Assembly: GCA_964392615.1 (NCBI GenBank)
Contig: CAYMRB010000180.1
Location: forward strand, 1-18,225
Length of the DNA stretch: 18,225 nucleotides
From: CAYMRB01 sp964392615
GTDB lineage: Bacteria; Planctomycetota; UBA8108
Direction of reading: 5' to 3'
Part shown: positions 1 to 7,003 of the stretch, one piece after another
Numbering within the stretch: the first letter of the stretch is position 1
How the letters are laid out: each line of letters begins with the position of its first letter
The notes under the pieces: generated by a model
What the model was told of the DNA's origin: nothing
What the model saw: the letters and a program-made list of their open reading frames with translations, nothing else
Database searches by the model: none
Position numbers and translations under genes: made by a program

Positions 1-430
1 CGAGGGCGGCCGTCCCGATTCCGCTGATCAGGTGGACCAGATCCCAGGTCGGCGACAGGCGCGGCCCCATGCCCGCGTGCCAGGTCAGGACGAGACCGCT
101 GACGACGCTGGTGCCGACGAGTAGCGCCAGCAGGTAGCCCAGGACGGCGAGGGCCGTCAGTCGTTGACGCCACCACGTTCGCAGGTGCTTCCACTGGTAG
201 ACCATCCACGGAATCACCAGCAAGAGGCCGGCGGTGACATGAACGGCGACCTGGAGCTGCGAGGCGACGGAGAACGGGGCGAGGTACACCCAGAGTCCGG
301 TTGCAGAGAGAACGAGCAGCAGGAGCGTCACGAGCCGGGCGCTGCGCGACGTCCAGCCTTGTGTGGCCAGCTGCTGGGAGTCTGGTCGCTTGGCGTGACC
401 TCGAGCGTCACGTGACGGCATATCGGTCAT
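1..430 (-). CDS. Integral membrane protein, cytochrome b-like N-terminal part (truncated by window edge)
   Basis: An open frame runs from an ATG at 430 to the window edge without a stop, giving 143 residues of the N-terminal end. An Arg/Gln-rich cytoplasmic start is followed by three likely membrane helices at about residues 32-52, 60-80 and 92-116, with a fourth beginning near 130. His64 lies in helix 2 (context VAVHVTAG) and His133 at the start of helix 4 (VHLISG), placed as haem-b ligands often are. A Trp/His/Arg-rich loop (YQWKHLRTWWRQR) links helices 2 and 3. The pattern recalls cytochrome-b561-like domains that precede multihaem cytochrome c or TPR regions in Planctomycetota and Acidobacteriota, but the diagnostic C-terminal part is outside the window. 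An in-frame ATG at 421 is an alternative start. The gene is divergent from the Crp/Fnr-type regulator. The membrane nature is fairly sure; the haem role is inference. Confidence 0.6.
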   Translation of the reverse strand, partial: MTDMPSRDARGHAKRPDSQQLATQGWTSRSARLVTLLLLVLSATGLWVYLAPFSVASQLQVAVHVTAGLLLVIPWMVYQWKHLRTWWRQRLTALAVLGYLLALLVGTSVVSGLVLTWHAGMGPRLSPTWDLVHLISGIGTAAL

Positions 431-737
431 GTCTCACGAGCCTGCGGGCGGGCCGGATTCTGGGAACAGCACAGAGAGGCCCGTCGGGGAAACTTCAGCG
501 GCCGGCGGCAATCGGCTTGTCGGCGCGCCGAGTGCGTGATATCTCTACCCAGGTACTCGACCTGGCCACGGCGAGGTCGGAACCCCTTATGATGCGGGAC
601 GGGCCGCTCGACGGCCATGACCAGCGTCACGCTCGCCAGCGAGTCGCTGCCGGCCGCCGATACGGTAGATTTTCGGACGTCGAGGGTCCGAGAACGGATC
701 GCGCGGAGCCGGCCTCGACCGGGATAGGACCGAAGGG
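431..737. promoter_or_regulatory. Divergent intergenic region with a 12-bp palindrome
   Basis: These 307 bases separate the membrane protein from the Crp/Fnr-type gene and must hold both promoters. The one clear symmetric element is the perfect palindrome TCGGCGCGCCGA at 520-531. It sits inside a looser dyad that begins CTTG and ends GAGTG. It does not match the FNR consensus (TTGAT-N4-ATCAA), so binding by the adjacent regulator is only a guess. No convincing -35/-10 pair or RNA gene was seen. For the regulator gene, AGGA at 726-729 is a usable ribosome-binding site. Confidence 0.25.
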
Positions 738-1436
738 ATGCCCGTTTACCCAGACGAGAGCGCCTCCGAGCTCCAGACGGAGATCCGCCAGTTCCTCGAG
801 TCCGACTCGTTCTTCGCGAACGTCGGAGACGAGGCGTTGGACAAGCTCACGATGCTCGGTCGAGTCCGGTCGCTCGGGGCCCGGGAGCGGCTCTTTTCCG
901 CCGGTCAGACCTGCGACCGCCTGCACTTCCTCATGGAGGGGCGCGCACAGGTCTTCCTTCTGTCCGAGGACGGCCGCGAGCGGCTGCTGCACGTGTTGCT
1001 GGCGGGTGACATCGCCGGCCTCGTGCCTTTTTTCGACCGCAAGCCCTATCCGTGCACGCTCGTCACCGAGGAGGACAGCCGCTTCCTCGAGTTCCACCGC
1101 GACGATCTCCTCGGGATGCTCGCCAACGAAGCCGAGATCACGCTCGCCGTCCTCGGTGGGCTCGTCGCGCGCCAGCGCGAGATCGTCGGCTGCCTCGAGG
1201 AGGTCTCCTTCGAGAACACCTCGTCGCGGCTCTGGCATTACCTCGTCGAGCAGTCCGAAGGCCCCGACGGCGCGGAGTTCCCGCGCGTCATCGAGGCGCT
1301 TCCCACGCGCGAGCGGATCGCGAGCGCGATCGGCACGGTGCGCGAGGTCGTGTCGCGACGGCTGTCGCACCTCGTGCGCGAGGGCTTCGTCGAGATGAAC
1401 GGGCGTCGGCTGACGCTGCTGCGGCCGCCGGAGTGA
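738..1436 (+). CDS. Crp/Fnr family transcriptional regulator
   Basis: The 232-residue protein has the usual length and order of a Crp/Fnr regulator. A cyclic-nucleotide-binding-like beta roll spans about residues 24-140, a dimerisation helix about 140-165, and a winged helix-turn-helix about 166-228. The recognition helix (VREVVSRRLSHLV) has the E203-x-x-S206-R207 signature of the FNR branch, which normally contacts TTGAT-type half-sites. The N-terminal cysteine cluster of FNR is missing; the only cysteines are 59, 106 and 152. It is therefore not expected to carry a 4Fe-4S oxygen sensor, and its ligand is unknown (nucleotide, haem/NO and redox thiol are options). The start at 738 is supported by AGGA eight bases upstream. 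It lies divergent from a haem-b-like membrane protein, which suggests respiratory or redox control of that gene, by context only. Confidence 0.88.
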   Translation: MPVYPDESASELQTEIRQFLESDSFFANVGDEALDKLTMLGRVRSLGARERLFSAGQTCDRLHFLMEGRAQVFLLSEDGRERLLHVLLAGDIAGLVPFFDRKPYPCTLVTEEDSRFLEFHRDDLLGMLANEAEITLAVLGGLVARQREIVGCLEEVSFENTSSRLWHYLVEQSEGPDGAEFPRVIEALPTRERIASAIGTVREVVSRRLSHLVREGFVEMNGRRLTLLRPPE

Positions 1437-1471
1437 TCCACGGCCTTCTCGTTCGTTCTCGCGCCCGGTCG

Positions 1472-2482
1472 TTATCGCCGCCGCTCCCGGAACTCGCGGG
1501 GTGACGCGCCCGTCACCTGCCGGAACACGGTCGCGAAGTACTGACCGGAGTCGAAGCCGCAATCGAGGGCAACGCGCGTGATGCTCTTCTGCGGCTCCGC
1601 GACGAGCATCTCGCACGCACGCTCGACACGGCAGCTCGCCAGGTAGCGAATCGGCGTCATGTTCGTGATCTTCTGGCAGTAGTGAGCGAAGCGCGTGCGT
1701 CCGAGGCCGCACTGGCGCGCCATCGACTCGAGGTCCCAGCGCTCTGATACGTGCGACGGAAGCTCCTCCTCGAGGAACATCTCGACCGTCCGCAACGTCG
1801 TCGACAGGTGGCGGTCCAGATCGATCGCCTCGCTCTCGAGAAGGTCCAGGAGCGCGACGAGGAGCTCGTTGATCGCGAGCGTCAGCCGCGTCTCGACCGA
1901 GCCGTCGTACTTCGGTGCGCGCAGGACGTCCGCGATGCGCTCGAAGGGGTGAGCGATCGACTCGCCCGCGTGCCAGACCGGCTGCTCGCAGTGACGCAGA
2001 AGCGTCGTCAGGCGCGCGAGGTCCTCCGGCGACAGGACGAGCCACTTCGGCCACTTCCACGGCTGATGCGGCCGCCGCACACCGACGTCGAGAATCAACC
2101 AGAACAGTCGGCTCGCCGTGACACAGCGCTCGCCCACGCGGTGGCGCTGCCACGGCCGCGTGATCGTCAGATCTCCGTCGTGGAGCTGCCAGGACTGCCG
2201 CCCGACCGCGAACCGAAGGCCGCCGCGCGCCAGGAACGTCAGCTCGATGCCCTCGTTGCGGTGCCAGTCCAGGTGCCACGTCTGATCTCGGCTCGCATCC
2301 CAGTAGCCGACGGTCTTGAGCCCAGGAAGGGCCTTTCGCGGCAGCGCACGGCCGGGATACGTGCCCCGCGCCAGCGCCTCGAGCGTCACGTCACCGCGCT
2401 GCCACGCGTCTCGCAGGGCGTCACAGGTGTCGGCGACCCAGGCCCCTTCGGGGGCGTCGAAGACCGCGGCTCGGCTCGACAT
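1472..2482 (-). CDS. AraC family transcriptional regulator with cupin-like sensor domain
   Basis: This is a 336-residue regulator from the preferred ATG at 2482. The N-terminal half looks like a cupin-type ligand pocket (segments such as LTFLARGGLRFAVG and GDLTITRPWQRH). The C-terminal 100 residues form the double helix-turn-helix of AraC/XylS proteins: the first HTH is around MARQCGLGRTRFAHYCQKI, and the second around ITRVALDCGFDSGQYFATVF, ending ASPREFRERRR. Such regulators usually activate sugar-use genes on binding a mono- or oligosaccharide. It is divergent from the MocA-type oxidoreductase and next to the glycan block, so it is the best local candidate to control that block (inference). 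A longer reading from an ATG at 2536 adds 18 residues. I prefer 2482 because GGAG lies ten bases upstream, and because a putative promoter at 2545-2573 would leave no leader for the longer form. Confidence 0.9.
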   Translation of the reverse strand: MSSRAAVFDAPEGAWVADTCDALRDAWQRGDVTLEALARGTYPGRALPRKALPGLKTVGYWDASRDQTWHLDWHRNEGIELTFLARGGLRFAVGRQSWQLHDGDLTITRPWQRHRVGERCVTASRLFWLILDVGVRRPHQPWKWPKWLVLSPEDLARLTTLLRHCEQPVWHAGESIAHPFERIADVLRAPKYDGSVETRLTLAINELLVALLDLLESEAIDLDRHLSTTLRTVEMFLEEELPSHVSERWDLESMARQCGLGRTRFAHYCQKITNMTPIRYLASCRVERACEMLVAEPQKSITRVALDCGFDSGQYFATVFRQVTGASPREFRERRR

Positions 2483-2544
2483 GGATCGATGTCTCCGGAG
2501 CTCCTCGCCGATGTAGAAAATCTTCCAGTGGAACATCTCGCAAG

Positions 2545-2585
2545 ATCGTCGGGGCTGCGGAGCGTAGTGTCAACGAGTCGTCAAC
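2545..2585 (-). promoter_or_regulatory. Putative promoter and GTTGAC direct repeat upstream of the AraC-type gene
   Basis: Read on the minus strand, TTGACA (2568-2573) is followed after 17 bases by GACGAT (2545-2550), a sigma-70-like -35/-10 pair with a perfect -35 and a weak -10. The -35 overlaps one copy of GTTGAC, and a second copy lies exactly 11 bp away (plus-strand GTCAAC at 2569-2574 and 2580-2585). Two half-sites on one helical face, overlapping a -35 box, would suit an autoregulatory operator. No experimental support can be seen in sequence. Confidence 0.35.
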
Positions 2586-2706
2586 AATCCGTTCGCGGCC
2601 CGCTCTTGCATCCGCACGACGAGGAGGAAGCATCGGTGGGGAGACCGACCGGCGGATGGCGAAGGATCGTCGAAGCACCACCGAGAGCCACGTGAGAGAC
2701 TGAACG

Positions 2707-4017
2707 ATGAGAGACAGCGACAAGCAACCAGGGGCATGCATTCCACCGTCGCGTCGTCGATTCCTGCGCCAGGCGACAACCGGCACGGCGGCGGCAGCGT
2801 TCGCCACGACCACTCTCGGGCTGCCCGCGGCCGGCGTGTTGGGCGCGAACGAGCGACTCGGCGTCTCGCTGATCGGCGCCGGAGGCCGAGGCTCGGCGCA
2901 CTTCGGCATCCTCGCGCGCATGAAGGCGGGCGGCACCCCGATCGATCTCGTCTCGATCGCCGATGTCTACCGCGGTCACATCGAGCGCGGCAAGAAGCGC
3001 TTCGGGGTCGAGAAGGGCTTCATGAACCACCGCGAGCTCCTCGAGGACCCCGCGGTCGACCTTGTCTGCATCGCGACGCCGGACCACGCGCACGGCCCAC
3101 AGGCGATCGACGCGGTCAAGGCCGGCAAGGACGTCTACTGCGAGAAGCCGGTCACGCACTGGCGTCAGTTCGACGTCACGAAGAAGCTCGCCGAGACGGT
3201 CGCCGCGTCCGATCGCGTCTTCCAGCTCGGCACGCAAGCGATGTCGGATTCGGTGTGGCACCAGATGAAGCGCCTCGTCCGCGAGGGTCTCATCGGCCAG
3301 CCCCTCTTCGGCGAGACCGGGTTCTTCCGCACCGGTGATTGGGGCGAGCGTGGCATGCCGATCACCGACAAGAACGCGCGGCCCGGCAAGGACCTCGATT
3401 GGGAGGCGTTCCTCGGCGACTCGCCGAAGCGGGAGTTCAGCGTCGATCGCTTCTTCCGCTGGCGCCTCTTCGAGGACTACGCGGGAGGACCGGTCACCGA
3501 CCTCTACCCGCACAGCTTCACGCAGGTCGCCGACATCCTCGGCGTCGGCTTCCCGGCGAAGGTCGTCGCGACCGGCGGCATCCACCGCTACGCGTACGAG
3601 CTGCGCGAGGTGCCCGACACGTTCAACCTGCTCGCGGAGTATCCGGAGAAGGTGACGATCTCGATGCTCGGTACGCAGGGCAACGACTTCCAGGGCACCG
3701 GACGCCGCGGCGCCGGTCAGCGCGTGCCGATCATCCGCGGCTGGGACGGCTCTCTGACGATCGACCGCAACGAGATCGTGTTCACGCCGATCAGGCGCGG
3801 CGCGAAGAAGCCGCAGCGCATCCGGATCGAGGCCCCGGAGAGCATGAATCGCCACTGGGGCAAGCTCATCGAGTGCTGTCAGAAGCGCGACAAGAACACG
3901 TACAGCCCGATGGACCTCGCCTATCGCGTGCAGACCGTCATGCACATGGCGATGCTCGGCATGCGCGGTTGCAAGGTCGCGACGTTCGACGCGGCGAGCG
4001 AGAAGATCGTGCTCTGA
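2707..4017 (+). CDS. Tat-exported Gfo/Idh/MocA family oxidoreductase
   Basis: This 436-residue NAD(P)-dependent sugar or polyol dehydrogenase is predicted to be exported folded through the Tat system. The N-terminus has a twin-arginine signal (SRRRFLRQ, residues 15-22), then a hydrophobic Ala/Thr stretch and an alanine-rich cleavage region near 41-48. A Rossmann dinucleotide motif follows (VSLIGAGGRGSAHFG, about 53-67), then CIATPDHAHG (121-130) and the family EKP motif (residues 146-148 in CEKPVTH). The catalytic-region histidine is probably His269 in DLYPHSFTQVADILG. Length and order fit the Tat-type planctomycete subgroup. Such enzymes may use a tightly bound cofactor, as glucose-fructose oxidoreductase does, or oxidise the C3 hydroxyl of glycosides; neither is provable here. 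A weak GAGAGA stretch lies upstream of the ATG. It is divergent from the AraC-type regulator and convergent with the DUF4838 gene. Confidence 0.93.
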   Translation: MRDSDKQPGACIPPSRRRFLRQATTGTAAAAFATTTLGLPAAGVLGANERLGVSLIGAGGRGSAHFGILARMKAGGTPIDLVSIADVYRGHIERGKKRFGVEKGFMNHRELLEDPAVDLVCIATPDHAHGPQAIDAVKAGKDVYCEKPVTHWRQFDVTKKLAETVAASDRVFQLGTQAMSDSVWHQMKRLVREGLIGQPLFGETGFFRTGDWGERGMPITDKNARPGKDLDWEAFLGDSPKREFSVDRFFRWRLFEDYAGGPVTDLYPHSFTQVADILGVGFPAKVVATGGIHRYAYELREVPDTFNLLAEYPEKVTISMLGTQGNDFQGTGRRGAGQRVPIIRGWDGSLTIDRNEIVFTPIRRGAKKPQRIRIEAPESMNRHWGKLIECCQKRDKNTYSPMDLAYRVQTVMHMAMLGMRGCKVATFDAASEKIVL

Positions 4018-4025
4018 TTCGAGCC

Positions 4026-4061
4026 CTGCCGTCCGCGGCCTTCGTGCGCCGCAGACGGCAG
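4026..4061. terminator. Strong hairpin between convergent genes, likely bidirectional terminator
   Basis: CTGCCGTC (4026-4033) pairs perfectly with GACGGCAG (4054-4061). After a single C/A mismatch, GCGGC (4035-4039) pairs with GCCGC (4048-4052), leaving an 8-base loop. It lies in the 57-base space between two stop codons that face each other. There is no T-run on either side, so it may act as a stability or pausing hairpin with Rho rather than as a classic intrinsic terminator. Confidence 0.6.
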
Positions 4062-4074
4062 AGCTACGGTCTCG

Positions 4075-5883
4075 CTACTGCGTCTTCAGCAGCCCCTCCA
4101 GCCGTCCGCGGTCCACCGCGAAGCCGGTGTGCTCGCTGGCCCGGTCGATGCCGTGGGCCTTGCAGAGCTCGAGGAATTTCGCGATCAGCGGTCGCATGTC
4201 GGCGAGCAGCTTCGCGTCGACCGACTTCGGATCCTTCGCGTACCAGACGGGATCGATCGCGAGGCGGAACACCGCGATCGATGCCTTTTCGACGCGTTGG
4301 CGCACCGTGGCGTCATCGGCGAGCTTCGTCGCTTCGTCGAACAGCGCCAGGGCGCGCGGCGCGACCGACGCGTCGATGCCGAAGTCCTTCGCGCGACGCG
4401 CGAAGCAGTTGCGGTGGACGCCGCTCTTCGCCGCCGTATCGTGAACGAGGTTGACGTAGCGCCGGATCGGCGGCGCTGCCTTGCCGTAGTGAAGGCGCAG
4501 GAACTCGTCGATCAGGGGCTCGGCGCTGCGGCTCGGATCCCAGATCAGGTTCGCGATCACGTAGTTGCGCAGTTCGGACAGCTCCGCGGCCCACGCATTG
4601 CCCGCCGCCTGCATGAACACGCCCCGCGCCTGGTTGGCGACGAAGAAGCGGACGTTCGGCTCGATGACCCGCAGGTTCGGGCACGGCAGCAGGTAGTTGC
4701 TGAAGTTCGTGTTGTAGTTCCAGATCGAGATGTTGCTGCAGATCTTGCCCCAATTGCGCATGTCGGCGCAGAAGTCGACGTTGCGCGGGCAGCTCGGATC
4801 ATCGATCGCGTGAATGAGGCAGCACTCGATGCTGCAGAGCTGGATCTGCACGTTCGGACGCGGCACGAGCGTCTTCGGCGGCTTGCGCGTGTACCAGTAG
4901 CTCAGCGTGCCGACCTTGACGTCAGGGTGCTTCTTGGCGACTTCGTCGGCGACCGCGTTGACGAACGTCAGCAGCGACCCCATCGGCGTGCCTTCACGCT
5001 TGTCGATGGCGGCGCACTTCTCGCAGCGGCAGTACTTGTCGTTGTCGTTCTGGCTGACCGAGACGTTCGCGTCGTGCGGGCGCGACGCGATCTCGGCGAG
5101 CACGGACTCGGTGACGATCCGCAGGACGTCGGGATTCGTCAGGCAGGGCTCGTTCTCGTAGCCGTCGTTGCGGACGATCGCGCGGCGCTTGCCGTCGATC
5201 AGGCAGAAGTATTCCGGGTGCTCCTTGCCGTACTTCTGCGACGGAATCTGCCGGAAGAAGCTGTGGTTGATATTCGTGATCCCGGACTTGCCCCCTAGGC
5301 GCTCTGCGGCGGTGACGGTGTTGACGCGCATGCGCGCCGCGAACGTCGCGTTGCGGTTGATCTCGCCGTAGTAGCTCCAGCGCATCGCGAACGACGGGCG
5401 GAACGTGCGGTCGATCGGGCCGACGACTCGCCACGGGCCGATCGGCGGCACATGCGTGTGGTCCGCGGTCAGGAAACGGACGCCGACATGGTTCTCGAGA
5501 AACGAGTAGACGGCGTAGAGCGTGCCGCGCGGCCCGCCGCCGGCGAGGGCGATGTTGCCGTCGCGGATGACGATGCGCAGATCCTCGTCGCCGATGTCAT
5601 CCGTCGCGAAGCCGACGTTGCTCGCGCGCATCGCGTCGGACGAGCCGATGAAGACGTGGCGGTCGGGTCGGTCGGTGCGGTGGACAATCGCCAGTCGCGC
5701 GCCAGATGCCTTCTCGAACAGATCGCGGAACTCGCCGGCTGCGTAGGTGAGCGCGGGCGTCGTCGGTTCGGCGGTGACGATATCCCACGCACCGAGCTCC
5801 GCCAGGTTGACCCCGCGGGGCGATTCGGCGCGAGCGGGTGCTGAGACGACAACGATTGCGATCAGGGAGACGATCCGTGTCAT
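4075..5883 (-). CDS. DUF4838 family secreted protein (alpha-glucuronidase-like N-terminal module)
   Basis: This is a 602-residue exported protein from the preferred ATG at 5883. A signal peptide covers about residues 1-19 (hydrophobic core around AIVVVSAP, cleavage after ARA). Residues about 30-145 resemble the alpha-glucuronidase/GH20b N-terminal fold (EFRDLFEKASG, HVFIGSSDAMR, TLYAVYSFLENHVGVRFL). The central part, about 200-430, is the DUF4838 domain, with the family hallmarks VSQNDNDKYCRCEKC, LLTFVNAVADEVAKKHP, GTLSYWYTRKPPKT and LCSIECCLIHAI. A helical C-terminal region follows. DUF4838 has no proven activity that I know of; neighbours suggest action on hemicellulose, perhaps uronosyl side chains. 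An upstream in-frame GTG at 5898 is possible, but GAGG nine bases before the ATG at 5883 forms part of a leader also found before the GH43 gene. It is the second gene of a two-gene operon, 18 bp after the GH43 stop. Confidence 0.88.
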   Translation of the reverse strand: MTRIVSLIAIVVVSAPARAESPRGVNLAELGAWDIVTAEPTTPALTYAAGEFRDLFEKASGARLAIVHRTDRPDRHVFIGSSDAMRASNVGFATDDIGDEDLRIVIRDGNIALAGGGPRGTLYAVYSFLENHVGVRFLTADHTHVPPIGPWRVVGPIDRTFRPSFAMRWSYYGEINRNATFAARMRVNTVTAAERLGGKSGITNINHSFFRQIPSQKYGKEHPEYFCLIDGKRRAIVRNDGYENEPCLTNPDVLRIVTESVLAEIASRPHDANVSVSQNDNDKYCRCEKCAAIDKREGTPMGSLLTFVNAVADEVAKKHPDVKVGTLSYWYTRKPPKTLVPRPNVQIQLCSIECCLIHAIDDPSCPRNVDFCADMRNWGKICSNISIWNYNTNFSNYLLPCPNLRVIEPNVRFFVANQARGVFMQAAGNAWAAELSELRNYVIANLIWDPSRSAEPLIDEFLRLHYGKAAPPIRRYVNLVHDTAAKSGVHRNCFARRAKDFGIDASVAPRALALFDEATKLADDATVRQRVEKASIAVFRLAIDPVWYAKDPKSVDAKLLADMRPLIAKFLELCKAHGIDRASEHTGFAVDRGRLEGLLKTQ

Positions 5884-5901
5884 CGTTCGATACCTCACGG
5901 T

Positions 5902-6876
5902 CTACCGTGCCTTGTTGCTGCCCGACTTCTTCTCGTCCTCGAAGTGAGCTTGCAAGCGATCGAGAATCACCTTGTCGACCGTCAGGACCGTGCCGTGTCG
6001 CGCGCCGCGCGGGAAACGGATGCGCTCGGTGATGTCCTCCCAGGTCCGGAGGTCCTTCGAGCGAACGGCCTCGTAGCGGCCTCTCGTATAGGCATCGAAG
6101 TAGACGATCCATGTGCCATCCTGTTGGATCGCGCTCGGCCCCTCGACCCAATTGCGAGGAGAGATCGGCTTCTCCGGCACCTTCCACGGCCCGGTCACGC
6201 GGTCGCTGGTCGCGACGAGGATCTCCTTCTTGGCGGTCGGGAACTTGCGCTCGTCCTTGTAGAAGAGAAGGTACTTCTTCCCCTGCATTGCCAGGTAGCC
6301 GTCGATCACGTTGTAACCGGGATCGAAGAACAGGCGCGTCGGGGTGAACGTCTCGAAATCGCGCGTCGACGTGAAGTAGATCCGGTGGTTGTACTGGCTC
6401 TCGGAGCTTCCAGCGGTTCCCGGAAAGCGGCCGGGGATCGTCGTCGACCAGATGATGTAGAACGTGCGGCCGGCCGGGTCGTAGAACAGCTCCGGAGCCC
6501 AGCTATTGCGAGCCTTCGGCTCGTGCATCATCACCGGGATCGAGCGCTGCGGGGACCACGAGATGAGGTCGCGGGAGCTCGCGTAGCCGATGATCCGATC
6601 CTTCCACGAGCTTGTCCACACCATGTGGAACGTGCCGTCCGGTCCGCGGACGACGCTCGGGTCCCGCATGAGACGGTCCTTGCCGACCGTCGGCTTCAGG
6701 CACGACTTGCCCGCGTTGAGAGCGGTCCACTTCAGGCCGTCCTCGCTGTAGGCCAGGTGCAGGCCATCCTCTCCGTTGCGGATGAAGTACGAGAAAAGGT
6801 AGCGCTGCTCCGGCGGCTCGGCTCCCAGAGGCGCAGAGACGACGACGATCGCGAGCAGACAGAAGAGCCGTTCCAT
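5902..6876 (-). CDS. Secreted glycoside hydrolase family 43-like enzyme
   Basis: A 324-residue five-bladed beta-propeller enzyme with a signal peptide (residues about 1-18, core LLAIVVVSAP, cut near LGA). Candidate catalytic residues are visible: the general base Asp in MRDPSVVRGPDGTFHMVWT, a pKa-modulating acidic residue near SWAPELFYD, and the general acid Glu in NWVEGPSAI. Members act on arabino- or xylo-glycosides or on galactosides; the substrate cannot be fixed from sequence alone. Length is typical for a single-domain GH43. The longest open frame extends to about 7161, but that extension overlaps the divergent gene. The ATG at 6876 is preceded by GAGG at a nine-base spacing and begins directly with the signal peptide, so I use it. 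It is the first gene of an operon with the DUF4838 gene and divergent from the ThuA-DUF1080-GH10 fusion. The C-terminal tail is Lys/Glu-rich. Confidence 0.88.
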   Translation of the reverse strand: MERLFCLLAIVVVSAPLGAEPPEQRYLFSYFIRNGEDGLHLAYSEDGLKWTALNAGKSCLKPTVGKDRLMRDPSVVRGPDGTFHMVWTSSWKDRIIGYASSRDLISWSPQRSIPVMMHEPKARNSWAPELFYDPAGRTFYIIWSTTIPGRFPGTAGSSESQYNHRIYFTSTRDFETFTPTRLFFDPGYNVIDGYLAMQGKKYLLFYKDERKFPTAKKEILVATSDRVTGPWKVPEKPISPRNWVEGPSAIQQDGTWIVYFDAYTRGRYEAVRSKDLRTWEDITERIRFPRGARHGTVLTVDKVILDRLQAHFEDEKKSGSNKAR

Positions 6877-6921
6877 CGTTCGATTCCTCGTGGCACGCTG
6901 TGGTGGACGGACTGCTAACGC

Positions 6922-6950
6922 AGAATCGGCCGTTTCGACGGGGAAGTCAA
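6922..6950 (-). promoter_or_regulatory. Candidate promoter of the GH43-DUF4838 operon
   Basis: On the minus strand, TTGACT (6945-6950) is separated by 17 bases from GATTCT (6922-6927), about 45 bases before the GH43 start codon. The -35 is close to consensus and the -10 is weak. It lies in the 127-bp divergent space shared with the ThuA-DUF1080-GH10 gene. I saw no equally good pair for the plus-strand gene. Confidence 0.35.
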
Positions 6951-7003
6951 TCGCGACGGCCGAGGACAGGGTCAGGAGACAACGGAATGACTGGAGATAA
7001 GGT

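Noticed and set aside
427..630. 67-codon minus-strand open frame between the membrane protein and the regulator
   Set aside because: No ribosome site, no motif, biased Arg/Pro composition; better explained as promoter space.
627..2279. Long minus-strand open frame (550 codons) across the Crp/Fnr-type gene
   Set aside because: Composition is Arg/Ala/Asp-rich without any recognisable domain. It overlaps two well-supported regulator genes in other frames and is a high-GC shadow.
2581..3945. 454-codon minus-strand frame opposite the MocA gene
   Set aside because: It mirrors the MocA codons and shows no family motif; MocA has a Tat signal, a Rossmann motif and EKP.
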